Source: WHSW01 sp963842795
GTDB lineage: Bacteria; Actinomycetota; Thermoleophilia; Solirubrobacterales; 70-9
Length of the DNA stretch: 64,000 nucleotides
Direction of reading: 5' to 3'
NCBI GenBank assembly: GCA_963842795.1
Contig: CAWJHV010000007.1
Coordinates: 1 to 64,000, forward strand
A program made the translations under genes and the position numbers. The notes under the pieces are model-generated. The model ran no database searches. It had not been told where the DNA came from and worked only from the letters and a program-made list of their open reading frames with translations. This document shows, one piece after another, positions 28,218 to 36,897 of this stretch. Within the stretch, counting starts at the first letter, position 1, and each line of letters starts with the position of its first letter.

Positions 28218-30482
28218 CTAGGCCGGGGCGCCGCTCGGCTCGCGATCGGCGGCGACGACCTCGACCGGGATCCCGTTGAGGACCGCGTTGCCCGAGGGCA
28301 CGTCGACGTCGACCGGGGCGAGCAGGTTGGAGTTCACCCCGGCGTGCTCGGAGGCGACGCCGAGGCGGACGCCGGGGGCGTCGTGGCCCCAGCCGTGGGG
28401 GATCGAGACCACTCCGGGCATGATCTCGTCGGTGACCTCGACCGGCGCGACGAGCTCGCCGGACGCGGACGAGATGCGGGCGTGGCCGCCGTCGGTGAGC
28501 CCGAGGCGCGCGGCGTCCGCCGGGTTGACCTGGACCGTGCACCGGTCCTTGCCCTTGACCAGCGCCGGGAGGTTGTGCATCCAGGAGTTGTTCGAGCGCA
28601 GCTGCCGGCGGCCGATGAGGACCATGTCGCCGTTGACGTGGGCTCCGAGCTCGGCCTCGAGCCTCGGCACGTCGGCGACGATCTCCGCCGGGGCGAGCTC
28701 GATCTTCCCCGAGGCGGTCCGCAGGACCTCGGGGATCCGCGGGCGCATCGGGCCGAAGTCGAGCCCGTGCGGGTGCGCCTCCAGCCGCTCGAGGGTGAGC
28801 CCGTCGGGGTCGGCGCCGAAGCCGTCGCCGAACGGCCCCACGCGGAGCATGAAGTCGACCAGGCGCTCGGGGCCGCGGCGCTCACCGAGCGCGGCGACGA
28901 TCTCCTCCGGCGAGCGGCCCTCGATCGGCGACCCGGGGAGGGCCACCTCGCGCGCGACCAGGGTTCCGATCACGAGCTCGTCCCAGGCCTCGATGTCCGC
29001 GTCGGCGCCCTGGCCGGCCGCGATCGCCGCCAGCCGCAGCATGATCTCCCACTCGGCTGGCTGCTCGGGCGGTGCGTCGACGATCGCCGGCGACCAGTTG
29101 GCGACGCTGCGGACGGCGAGCTGGTAGAGCGCGGCGTCGTAGTGGGCCTTCGCCAGCGGCTCGGGGGCCGGGAGGACGACGTCGGCGTGGCGGGTGGTCT
29201 CGTTGACGTAGATGTCGAGCGAGACCATGAAGTCGAGCGTCTCGACCGCCGCCTCGAGCGCCGCCGAGTCCGGGGTCGAGACCAGCGGGTTGCCGGCGAT
29301 CGTCACCAGCGCCCGCACCTGTCCCTCGCCCGGGGTCGAGATCTCCTCCGCGAGGCCGACGACCGGGAGCTCGCCGAAGACCTCAGGCCGGCCGCTGACC
29401 CTGCTCGTCCACCGGCCCATGCGAAAGCCCTTGCCCTGTCCGCCGTTCCCGGCGGAGTTCCGCTGGCCGGCCGCGGCGAGCGGGAACATCGCCCCGCCCT
29501 CGCGATCGAGGTTGCCGGTGAGGTAGTTGAGCACGTCGACGAGCCAGCTCGCGAGCGTCCCGAAGCGCTGCGTGGTGGTCCCGATCCGGGCGTAGACCGC
29601 GGCCCGCTCGGCGCCCGCCAGCTCGTGCGCCATCCGCCGGATCTCGCCCGCCTCGATCCCGCACACCGGCGCCACGGCCTCGGGCTCGAAGGGCTCGGCG
29701 AGCATCGCGATCCCGGCGGCGCCGCTGGTGTGCTCGGCGAGCCGGCCGGGGTCGGAGAGGCCTTCTCCGATGAGCACGTTGGCGATCGCGAACAGCAGGT
29801 GCGCGTCGGTTCCCGGGCGGATGAAGTGGTGCTCGGAGGCCTCCTTCGCCGTCCGGCTGCGGCGCGGGTCGACGACCACCACCTTGCCGCCGCGCTCGCG
29901 GATCGCGCGCAGCCGTCCGCGCATGTCGGGCGCCGTCAGCAGCGACCCGTTGGAGACCAGCGGGTTGGCGCCCAGGATCAGGAGGTGGTCGGTGCGGTCG
30001 ACGTCGGGGATCGGGACGCTGAGCCCACCGCCGAACATCAGCCCCGAGGAGACCTGCTTCGGCATCTGGTCGACCGTCGAGGCCGTGTAGATGTTCTTCG
30101 TCCCCAGGGCCTTCAGCAGGGGCGCGCCGTAGAGCGTGGGGCCGAGGCTGTGGGCGCCCGGGTTGCCGATGTAGACGGCGACCGCGTCCCGTCCGCCTCC
30201 GGCGAGCGCGGCGGAGAGCCCCTCGTCCACCGCCGCGAACGCCTCCTCCCAAGTCGCCTCGACGAGCTCGCCGTCGCGGCGGACCAGCGGCGTCGTCAGC
30301 CGGTCACCGTCGGTGTGCAGCTGCTTCAGCCCCTGTGACTTGGGGCAGAGGAAGCCCCGGCTGAAGACGTCGTCGGCATCCCCGCGAACGGAGACGACCT
30401 CGTCGCCGCGCATCGTCACCTCGAGCCCGCAGGTCGCTTCGCAGAACGGACAGGTGCGGTAGTGGACGGTCTCCGAGGGCAC
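28218..30482 (-). CDS. Molybdopterin-dependent oxidoreductase
   Basis: A 754-residue enzyme of the DMSO-reductase/formate-dehydrogenase superfamily, from GTG 30482 with GGAG upstream. A 4Fe-4S site lies at the N-terminus (CPFCEATC then RGFLCPKSQG), followed by Mo-bis-MGD domains (ILGANPLVSNGSLLTAPDM, VVVDPRRSRTAKEA, LTGNLDREGGAMF) and the C-terminal barrel (VQVNPADAARLGL, IPHGWGHDAPG). There is no Tat signal, so it is cytoplasmic. There are no adjacent electron-transfer or FdhD genes, so the redox partner and substrate are unclear. A longer open frame upstream is discounted because it overlaps the divergent gene. Confidence 0.92.
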   Translation of the reverse strand: MPSETVHYRTCPFCEATCGLEVTMRGDEVVSVRGDADDVFSRGFLCPKSQGLKQLHTDGDRLTTPLVRRDGELVEATWEEAFAAVDEGLSAALAGGGRDAVAVYIGNPGAHSLGPTLYGAPLLKALGTKNIYTASTVDQMPKQVSSGLMFGGGLSVPIPDVDRTDHLLILGANPLVSNGSLLTAPDMRGRLRAIRERGGKVVVVDPRRSRTAKEASEHHFIRPGTDAHLLFAIANVLIGEGLSDPGRLAEHTSGAAGIAMLAEPFEPEAVAPVCGIEAGEIRRMAHELAGAERAAVYARIGTTTQRFGTLASWLVDVLNYLTGNLDREGGAMFPLAAAGQRNSAGNGGQGKGFRMGRWTSRVSGRPEVFGELPVVGLAEEISTPGEGQVRALVTIAGNPLVSTPDSAALEAAVETLDFMVSLDIYVNETTRHADVVLPAPEPLAKAHYDAALYQLAVRSVANWSPAIVDAPPEQPAEWEIMLRLAAIAAGQGADADIEAWDELVIGTLVAREVALPGSPIEGRSPEEIVAALGERRGPERLVDFMLRVGPFGDGFGADPDGLTLERLEAHPHGLDFGPMRPRIPEVLRTASGKIELAPAEIVADVPRLEAELGAHVNGDMVLIGRRQLRSNNSWMHNLPALVKGKDRCTVQVNPADAARLGLTDGGHARISSASGELVAPVEVTDEIMPGVVSIPHGWGHDAPGVRLGVASEHAGVNSNLLAPVDVDVPSGNAVLNGIPVEVVAADREPSGAPA

Positions 30483-30551
30483 GCGGCTCCAGCCTACCGC
30501 GCGCTCCGATTCGTTCAGCGTCCGCCGCGGGCGGCCGATAAGTGACCCAGC

Positions 30552-31898
30552 ATGCGCCGCGCGCTCGTGACATCGTCGATCTCGCTCTCGGTCGTCGGCG
30601 CACTCGCGCTCGCGGGCGCGGCGGGGGCGAGCCGGCCGGGCGACACCGAGCACGGCGTCAATCGGGCGAGGCTCGCCGCGAAGGCCGAGCGCACGGTCGA
30701 GGCGCGCAACGGGATCGAGGTGACCCGCATCAGCCGCTGCGGCCCGAAGCGGCGCCGGGGCAAGGTCGACTACGGCACCTGGATCTGCGAGTGGCGCGCC
30801 GAGGGCGCCTACCCGGGGGCTGTGCCGTACGCGTGCGCCGGGAAGGCGGTCTGGCGCCGGCACCGAAAGCGCTGGCGCGTCGACCGCTGCGAAAACCGCT
30901 TGCAGCCGATGGCGCCGCTGCTCGACACGCCCAACCCCCCGCCCACCTTCGGCTTCAACGAGGACTGGATCTTCGCGCCGCCCACGGCGTTCGACCTGCT
31001 CGAGGCGAGCGACGCCGAGGTCGCGCGCTCGAGCCTCCCCTGGGCCGGGGTCGAGCCGAACCCCGGCTCGTTCAACTGGTACGGCTCCGACGTCGCCTAC
31101 GAGCGCATGCTCGCGCGCGGGATCCGGCCCCTGTGGGTGCTGATCGGCGCCCCGTGCTACGCCCAGGACGACCCCGGCGCCTGCGCCCGTGGCGATGATC
31201 AGCTCCATCCGTCGCCGCAGCACTACGACGAGTTCGCGCGGTTCGCGGTCTCGGTGGCGAGGCGATATCCCGCATCGATCGGGATCGAGGTCTGGAACGA
31301 GCCCAACTACCCGAAGTTCTGGGGCGGGCCTCCGCAGCCCGACGACTACGCGCGGATGCTGAAGACGGTGGCCGCCGCACTTCACTCCGAGGTACCGGGG
31401 ATGACCGTGGTCAGCGCCGGGCTCTCTCCGCACGCCGACTCGGACACGAGCGGATCGATCGGCTTCCGCGACTTCCTGATCGAGCTCTACGAGCAGGGCG
31501 CCGCGCAGGCGGCCGACGCGATCGGCGTCCATCCGTATCCCGGGGTGGGGCCTTCGGAGGACTACCTCGGCGACGTCAGGGTCTACCTCGGGAAGGTCAG
31601 GAACGTGATCGAGCGCTACGGCGACGCGGCGAAGCCGCTGTGGGCGACCGAGTTCGGCGTCTCGACCACCGGACCGGTCGCCTTCGATCCCGCCGCCCAG
31701 GGTCGCGCCCTGACCGAGCTCTACGAGATGTTCCGGCGTATCGAGGGCATCCGGCTGGCGGTCGTCCATCGGTTCGTCGAGAACCCGAGCCTCGCGGGGC
31801 GCGAGGGAGGCTTCGGCGTGCTCAGCAAGGGCCTGGACCCCAAGCCCGCCTTCTGCGACCTCGCCCGGCTGCGCGGCGCCGAGCCGCCCGGCTGCTAG
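30552..31898 (+). CDS. Secreted glycoside hydrolase-like TIM-barrel protein (clan GH-A)
   Basis: 448 residues. A signal peptide (1-27, AGAAGA) and a roughly 85-residue N-terminal region with four Cys precede a (beta/alpha)8 barrel. GIEVWNEPNYPKFWG carries the catalytic acid Glu and PLWATEFGVSTTG the likely nucleophile Glu, as in GH5/GH39-type enzymes. It probably cleaves a polysaccharide or glycoside outside the cell. The exact family cannot be set from motifs. It is divergent from the molybdopterin enzyme and overlaps the convergent ppx gene by 4 bp. Confidence 0.85.
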   Translation: MRRALVTSSISLSVVGALALAGAAGASRPGDTEHGVNRARLAAKAERTVEARNGIEVTRISRCGPKRRRGKVDYGTWICEWRAEGAYPGAVPYACAGKAVWRRHRKRWRVDRCENRLQPMAPLLDTPNPPPTFGFNEDWIFAPPTAFDLLEASDAEVARSSLPWAGVEPNPGSFNWYGSDVAYERMLARGIRPLWVLIGAPCYAQDDPGACARGDDQLHPSPQHYDEFARFAVSVARRYPASIGIEVWNEPNYPKFWGGPPQPDDYARMLKTVAAALHSEVPGMTVVSAGLSPHADSDTSGSIGFRDFLIELYEQGAAQAADAIGVHPYPGVGPSEDYLGDVRVYLGKVRNVIERYGDAAKPLWATEFGVSTTGPVAFDPAAQGRALTELYEMFRRIEGIRLAVVHRFVENPSLAGREGGFGVLSKGLDPKPAFCDLARLRGAEPPGC

Positions 31899-32812
31899 GC
31901 GGCCGCGGCGGCGCCGAGTGCCGCGCCCCAGAGGATGTCGTGCTCGGAGACCTCGATCTCCGAGAGCCCGAAGGCGCGCATCACCTGGATCAGGATCACG
32001 ACCCCGGCGACGATCGTCGGCGCGCGGCCGCGATGCAGGCCGACGACCTCGAGCCGATCGGCGAGCGGCATGCTCGCCAGCAGCGAGCACATCCGCTGGA
32101 TCGACTCGAGCGAGAGGTGCGAGCCGTGGACGAGGTCGGGGTCGTAGGGGTCGAGGCGCTGGTCGATCGCGGCCAGCGAGGTCGGCGTCCCCGCGACGCC
32201 GATCCCGAGGTTGGCCTGCGCCAGCGCCTCCCCCTCGAGCGAGGCGCCGATCAGGGTCTCGACGTCCTTGGCCAGCCGTTCGAGCTCGGCCGCCTCCGGC
32301 GGGTCGTGGCTGATGTAGCGCTCGGTGTGGCGGACCGTGCCCGCCTGCAGCGAGGCGTAGAAGCCGACGTCCGGTCCGTCGCCGATCACGAGCTCGGTCG
32401 AGCCGCCGCCGATGTCGACGACCAGCGTCTTCGGTGTCGGCGGGCGTTCGGCGCTGGCTCCGATGTACGTCAGCCGCGCCTCCTCGGCTCCGTCGAGGAT
32501 CTCGGCGTCGAGCGCGAAGCGCTCCCGCAGCTCGGCGAGGAACATCGAGCCGTTGCCCGCGTCGCGCACGGCGCTGGTCGCGATCGCGCTCACCCGGTCG
32601 ACGCCCAGCTCCTCGTAGGTGGCCTTGTAGTCGGCGACGGTCGCGCAGACGTCCTCGATCGCTTCGTTGGACAGCTGCCCCGAGGTGTCGACGCCGCGCC
32701 CGAGCCGGGTCACGGTCGAGCGCCGCTCGATCTCGCGCACGCGGCCCTCCGCGACCTCGGCGACGAGCAGCCGGGTCGAGTTCGTGCCCATGTCGACGAC
32801 GCCAACTCGCAA
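31895..32812 (-). CDS. Ppx/GppA family phosphatase
   Basis: 305 residues with the actin-like ATPase fold. Phosphate-1 loop VVDMGTNSTRLLV is at the N-terminus, SAVRDAGN and GAEEARLTYIG follow, phosphate-2 loop VVDIGGGSTELV is near 128-139, and the adenosine-side motif GIGVAGTPTSLAA is near 200. It splits exopolyphosphate or pppGpp. It is the short single-module form common in actinobacteria, which often carry two copies. No partner kinase gene is in the window. Confidence 0.93.
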   Translation of the reverse strand: MRVGVVDMGTNSTRLLVAEVAEGRVREIERRSTVTRLGRGVDTSGQLSNEAIEDVCATVADYKATYEELGVDRVSAIATSAVRDAGNGSMFLAELRERFALDAEILDGAEEARLTYIGASAERPPTPKTLVVDIGGGSTELVIGDGPDVGFYASLQAGTVRHTERYISHDPPEAAELERLAKDVETLIGASLEGEALAQANLGIGVAGTPTSLAAIDQRLDPYDPDLVHGSHLSLESIQRMCSLLASMPLADRLEVVGLHRGRAPTIVAGVVILIQVMRAFGLSEIEVSEHDILWGAALGAAAAA

Positions 32813-32852
32813 GGGGGCAGCATCCTAAGCGCTGGCCCCGGGCCTTCCGGCC

Positions 32853-33881
32853 TCAGTCGGGGACGTCCACGGTCCGCCTGATCGTCTTGCGGTTCTTGGC
32901 CGAGTCGGCGAGCTCGAGGCGCAGGCGGGCGGGGCCGCCCTCGAGGCTCTCGGGGAGCTCGAGCCGCAGCCTGGACCTGCCGGGCCGTACCGTCCGCCGC
33001 CGTTTGGCGAGCGTGCGTCCGCCGCGCACGAGCCTCGCCTCCGCGTCGACCCGCTCGTCGCTGGTGAGCGTGAGCTTCAGCGTCCGCGTGCTGTCGCGCT
33101 TGGAGAACTCGGTCGACAGCAGCTTGGCGTCAACCGCGTCGTCGCCGGGGACGTCCCCCTGCGAGGGCAGCCCGCTGAGTCCCACCGTGATCGCCCCGCT
33201 GTAGCCGTTGTTGACGCTGCCCCTGAGCGGGACGAGCACCTCGGAGTCGTTGGCGTAGATGCCGTCCTGGCTGTTCTGGGTCGTGCCTGCGCCGGTGTAG
33301 GCCGGAGTCGCCTCCACCGCGTCGACGGTCGCCTGGTCGAAGAACAGCTGCGAGGTGAACTCGTAGGTCTGCTGGTCGTCCTCGAAGCTGCGGACCTTGA
33401 AGTGAACGTGCACCGCCCGGCCCGGGTACCAGCCGGGGAAGATGGTCGTGAACCCCACCTTGCCGTTGGAGTCGGTCGCCTGGAGTCCGCGGAGGAAGTC
33501 CTGGCCCGTGGTCCCGTTAGCGCTCACGTCCGAGTACAGCCCGCCGGCGTCGCAGTGCCACACATCGACCACGGCGCCGGTCGCCGGAGCGCAGTCGTCG
33601 TCGATCCGCAACACGGTGATCTCGAGGTCCAGCGGCACGCCTGGGCGCGTGCTCGATCCGTTCGAGTTCGAGCGGATGTCGGAGCGGTTCAGCAGCTCCT
33701 CGACGAAGAACGGGCCCTCGGTCTTCTCCGGGGTGAGCACGCAGGACGCGGCGGCGGCCCCGTCCGGCTCCGCGGCGCCCCCGGCCAGGCCCAGCTTGAC
33801 GACCAACGCGGCACCGGCGAGTCCAGCGGCGGCGCCGAGAGTCTGGCGGCGGGTGAGCCGGTGACGGCGGTCCGGGTTCAT
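32853..33881 (-). CDS. Tat-exported intradiol ring-cleavage dioxygenase-like protein
   Basis: 342 residues with AAGGAG before the ATG. A Tat signal (RRHRLTRRQTLGAAAGLAGAA) is followed by an intradiol dioxygenase core. The motifs are TPEKTEGPFFVEELLNRSDI, VVDVWHCDAGGLYSD and GWYPGRAVHVHFKV, which supply the Tyr-Tyr-His-His ferric-iron ligands. The last 100 residues form an Arg-rich beta domain not found in classical catechol dioxygenases. The family opens aromatic diols. Export is the odd point and suggests action on extracellular lignin- or humus-derived aromatics. Confidence 0.9.
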   Translation of the reverse strand: MNPDRRHRLTRRQTLGAAAGLAGAALVVKLGLAGGAAEPDGAAAASCVLTPEKTEGPFFVEELLNRSDIRSNSNGSSTRPGVPLDLEITVLRIDDDCAPATGAVVDVWHCDAGGLYSDVSANGTTGQDFLRGLQATDSNGKVGFTTIFPGWYPGRAVHVHFKVRSFEDDQQTYEFTSQLFFDQATVDAVEATPAYTGAGTTQNSQDGIYANDSEVLVPLRGSVNNGYSGAITVGLSGLPSQGDVPGDDAVDAKLLSTEFSKRDSTRTLKLTLTSDERVDAEARLVRGGRTLAKRRRTVRPGRSRLRLELPESLEGGPARLRLELADSAKNRKTIRRTVDVPD

Positions 33882-33985
33882 TCAGCGATTCTCCTTCTTC
33901 GGGTGCCTATCGAAGCTACGGCGGGAATCGCAAAGCGGCATAAGAAACGGGGTTAGGATCGACGCAAACGAAAGAGGAGAGTGCC

Positions 33986-34270
33986 ATGCACGCTCGTGTC
34001 GTCAGGTTCACCGATGTGAGTCCCGACCGCATCGCCGAGATCGTCGCCCGGATCGAGGAACAGGACGGGCCGCCGCCCGGGGTGGATGCCAGCGGGATGA
34101 AGCTCCTGGTCGACGAGTCGCAGGGGTCCGCGATCTTCGTCGGCTTCTTCGAGACGGAGGAGAAGATGCGCGAGGCGAGCGCCGTCTTCGATCAGATGGA
34201 CTCCTCGGACACGCCCGGAACCCGCGCTTCGGTGGACCTGTGCGAGGTGAAGATCGAGCGCGAGGCGTAG
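33986..34270 (+). CDS. Small conserved protein, possible ferredoxin-like (ABM-type) fold
   Basis: 94 residues with a strong ribosome site (AAAGAGGAGAG). It has alternating beta and alpha character: MHARVVRF, SPDRIAEIVARIEE, GMKLLVDESQGSAIFVGFF, TEEKMREASAVFDQM and ASVDLCEVKIE. This resembles antibiotic-biosynthesis-monooxygenase-like dimeric barrels, but no catalytic residue can be named. It is a single-gene unit divergent from the dioxygenase. I do not recognise a function. Confidence 0.75.
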   Translation: MHARVVRFTDVSPDRIAEIVARIEEQDGPPPGVDASGMKLLVDESQGSAIFVGFFETEEKMREASAVFDQMDSSDTPGTRASVDLCEVKIEREA

Positions 34271-34279
34271 CCGGGAGGC

Positions 34280-35059
34280 CTACTCCCGGTCCCCGGTCGC
34301 CGGCGTCAGCGCCGGCGACCCACCGCCGGTTGCGCGGCGCACGAGGCGCGGGGTGAGCGCGCGCGCTGCGGCGGCGAGCGCGTAGACGCGGGGCACGTAA
34401 CGCTCGGCCTTGCCGCCGGGCCCGGCCTCGACGATCGCCTCGGCGACCCGCTCAGGGGTCGAGACCAGCCATCGCGTCGCGGCCCGGTCGCGCAGCTCCC
34501 GCTGGGGAAAGCCCTCCGTGGCGACGAAGCCCGGGAGCACGAGCCCGACGTGGACGCCGTTGTCGCGCTCCTCGAGGCAGAGCGCGTCGGTCCAGCCCGC
34601 GAGCGCGAACTTGCTCGCCGAGTAGCTGCCCGAGTTCGGCCGCGAGACCCGGCCGGCGGTGCTGGCGACGTTGACGATCGCGCTCGGGGCCGACCGGCGC
34701 ACGATCGGCAGCAGCGCCTCGGTGAGCCGGACGACCGCGTCGAAGTTGAGCTCCATATGGCGACGCACGTTCTCCCAGCCGCTCTCCGCGAACGTCCCGC
34801 GCCAGGCGGCGCCCGCGTTGTTGACCAGGAGGTCGAGCCGGCCGTGCTCGGCCTCGACCGTCTCGGCGACCCGGGCCGGCGCCTCCGGGTCGGTGAGGTC
34901 GGCGGCGATCACCGTTGCCCCACCGAGCTCCGCGGCGAGCTCGCGCAGCCGCTGCTCGCGGCGGGCGACGAGCACCAGCCTGGCGCCGGGCTCGCGCGCG
35001 AGCCGCCGCGCGGTTGCGGCACCGATCCCGCTCGAGGCTCCGGTGACCAGCGCGACCAT
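34280..35059 (-). CDS. Short-chain dehydrogenase/reductase
   Basis: 259 residues. Classical SDR motifs: TGASSGIG near 6-13, NNAGAAW near 85, catalytic Ser in IVNVASTAG and YSASK. The C-terminal 60 residues (AEAIVEAGPGGKAERYVP, then LTPRLVRRATGG) match the acyl/keto-reductase-like subgroup that may lie on membranes. Substrate unknown. A strong dyad separates it from the upstream SDR gene. Confidence 0.92.
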   Translation of the reverse strand: MVALVTGASSGIGAATARRLAREPGARLVLVARREQRLRELAAELGGATVIAADLTDPEAPARVAETVEAEHGRLDLLVNNAGAAWRGTFAESGWENVRRHMELNFDAVVRLTEALLPIVRRSAPSAIVNVASTAGRVSRPNSGSYSASKFALAGWTDALCLEERDNGVHVGLVLPGFVATEGFPQRELRDRAATRWLVSTPERVAEAIVEAGPGGKAERYVPRVYALAAAARALTPRLVRRATGGGSPALTPATGDRE

Positions 35060-35095
35060 CGGCCCGAGCCTATTCCCCCCTCATTCGCCGAGAGT

Positions 35096-35126
35096 CATCT
35101 CAACCACCGTAGAGGTGGTTCAGATG
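35096..35126. promoter_or_regulatory. Long dyad between two SDR genes
   Basis: Arms CATCT and AACCACC (35096-35108) mirror GGTGGTT and AGATG (35114-35126), with one C/C mismatch and a 5-nt GTAGA centre. There is no U-run on either side. It can be a terminator for the upstream SDR gene or an operator for the downstream one; the symmetry and AT-rich core resemble a TetR-type site. Confidence 0.5.
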
Positions 35127-35163
35127 TCACTCGACCGGCGGCGTGCGCCCGCCGCGGAGGACG

Positions 35164-36024
35164 CTAGGCGCGGTCGAGCTCGCGCTCGACCACCCGATCG
35201 AACACACGGCTCGGCAGCAGGTTCATCGCCGTCCCCTGGACCTTGGCGTCGAGGCCCACCAGGTAGCGCGCCTTCGGCTTCGCCGCGGTGAGCGCGCGCT
35301 CGACCGCCTCGGCGACGGTGTCGGGCGACGCGCCTCGGGCGCCGATCTTCGCCGATAGCGTCTGCACCCGATCGAGCCGCTCGCCGTAGAGCTCCATGAG
35401 CTCGGCGCCCATCGACTCCCGGATCCGGGGCGCCTGCGCCTCGCCCTTGCCCCAGAACGGGGTCGCGATCGCACCGGGCTCGATGATCGAGACCTTGACC
35501 CCGAACGGGCGCATCTCCTGGCGCAACGAGTCGCCGACGGCGCTGATCGCGGCCTTCGAGGCGTTGTAGGCGGCGAGGTAGGGGAGCCCGCCACGACCGC
35601 CGACCGACGACATGAGCACGACCCGGCCGCGGGCGGTGCGGATCATCGCCAGCAGCGCCTGGGTGACCGCGACCTGGCCGACCACGTTCACCTCGAGCTG
35701 GTGCCGGAGCTCGTCCAGGTCGATGCCCTCCACCGGTCCGGGGACGACGATGCCGGCGTTGTTGACCAGCCCTGCCAGCCGCCCGCCGGTCTGCTCGCGC
35801 ACCCGGTCGGCCGCGGCGGCGACCTGGTCGGCGTCGACGACGTCGCAGATCAGCGGCTCGAGCCGCTCCGAGGCCTCGGCCCGCAGCGACTCTCCGTCCT
35901 CGGTCTTGCGAACGCCGGCGAAGACCTGAAACCCGGCGCGATCGAGCCGCAGGGCGCAGGCGCGGCCGATCCCGGTCGAGCTGCCGGTGATCACCACCGC
36001 GCCCCGGCCGGCGGCGGCGCTCAT
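35164..36024 (-). CDS. Short-chain dehydrogenase/reductase
   Basis: 286 residues. SDR motifs are TGSSTGIGRACALRL (cofactor), NNAGIV, MSSVGGRGG with the catalytic Ser, and YNASKAA. CDVVDADQVAAAADRV marks the adenine-binding acidic residue. The longer C-terminus (ARYLVGLDAKVQGTAMNLLP) is typical of retinol-/steroid-dehydrogenase-like members. It overlaps the MBL hydrolase gene by 4 nt (ATGA), so the two are coupled. Confidence 0.92.
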   Translation of the reverse strand: MSAAAGRGAVVITGSSTGIGRACALRLDRAGFQVFAGVRKTEDGESLRAEASERLEPLICDVVDADQVAAAADRVREQTGGRLAGLVNNAGIVVPGPVEGIDLDELRHQLEVNVVGQVAVTQALLAMIRTARGRVVLMSSVGGRGGLPYLAAYNASKAAISAVGDSLRQEMRPFGVKVSIIEPGAIATPFWGKGEAQAPRIRESMGAELMELYGERLDRVQTLSAKIGARGASPDTVAEAVERALTAAKPKARYLVGLDAKVQGTAMNLLPSRVFDRVVERELDRA

Positions 36025-36836
36025 CCCCGTTCCCGGGCGAGCTCGACCGGGTCGTGCGCGCAGAAGATGCGCACCTCGTCGCCGTGGTCGCGGGTCAGCT
36101 CTCGCAGGCGGGCCTGGTTGGCCGTCCGGGCGCCGTTGTCGGCCGCCACCGCGGTCTGGAACATCCGCAGCGCCCGCGGGCAGTTCGGCGGCGTCAAGAC
36201 CTCCTCCCGGAAGAAATAGGCGTCACCGCAGTGCAGGATCCAGCCGTTGCCGTCGCGAACCCCGATCGCGCTGTGGCCCCGCGAGTGACCGACCAGCGGG
36301 ATCAGGAGGATCTCGGGGTCGGTCCCGGGCAGGACCCGGACGCTCTCGAACCCGAACCAGGTGTCGCCGTCGACGGCGTGCTCGACCCAGCGGGGGCCGT
36401 GAGCGATGTGAGACTTCGGGTAGCGGGCGCGGTCGCGCAGGCTCGGGTGCTCGGCGGCGGCGCGCTCGGGAGCGAACAGGTGCACCTCGGCGGCGGGGAA
36501 GTCGGGCAGCCCGCCCGCGTGGTCGAGGTCGAGGTGTGTGACCGCGATGTGGCGGACGTCGGCTGGATCGAGGCCGAGCGTGCGGATCCGCGAGATCGCC
36601 GTCTCGCCGAGCTCGGCGCGCGGGCGAAAGGCCGCGGTGAACGGGACGCCCAGGCGGCGGTAGGGGTGGGCGACGTCGTCGGCCCCGAACCCGGTGTCGA
36701 CCAGCACCAGCGACTCGGCGGTCTCGATCAGCAGGCAGTGGCAGCACATCTCGGCCTCGCCGAAGCCTTCGTCGCCGCCAAGCAGCCGCCCGCCGTAAGG
36801 GCAGAGGGTGCCGCAGTTGAGGTGGTGGATCGTCAT
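36021..36836 (-). CDS. MBL-fold metallohydrolase (lactonase-like)
   Basis: 271 residues from ATG 36836. It resembles N-acyl-homoserine-lactonase-type MBL proteins: DTGFGADD, the metal motif THLDLDHAGGLPDF, then GHSRGHSAI and GDAYFF. The usual HxHxDH is HLDLDH, with the second His replaced by Asp, a variant that recurs in this branch of MBL proteins. It also has Cys-rich ECCH-like MCCHCL near residue 30. Lactone or ester hydrolysis is likely. It is cotranslated with the following SDR. Confidence 0.88.
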   Translation of the reverse strand: MTIHHLNCGTLCPYGGRLLGGDEGFGEAEMCCHCLLIETAESLVLVDTGFGADDVAHPYRRLGVPFTAAFRPRAELGETAISRIRTLGLDPADVRHIAVTHLDLDHAGGLPDFPAAEVHLFAPERAAAEHPSLRDRARYPKSHIAHGPRWVEHAVDGDTWFGFESVRVLPGTDPEILLIPLVGHSRGHSAIGVRDGNGWILHCGDAYFFREEVLTPPNCPRALRMFQTAVAADNGARTANQARLRELTRDHGDEVRIFCAHDPVELARERG

Positions 36837-36897
36837 CGGCGGCAGCCTGTCACACCGGCGCCCCCAAGCGGCCGCGGGCGCCGTCGAGAGGACTAAG

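Noticed and set aside
30483..32090. Long minus-strand open frame upstream of the molybdopterin oxidoreductase
   Set aside because: It is antisense to the glycoside-hydrolase and ppx genes, which have signal peptides, catalytic motifs and proper starts; it is a GC-rich shadow frame.
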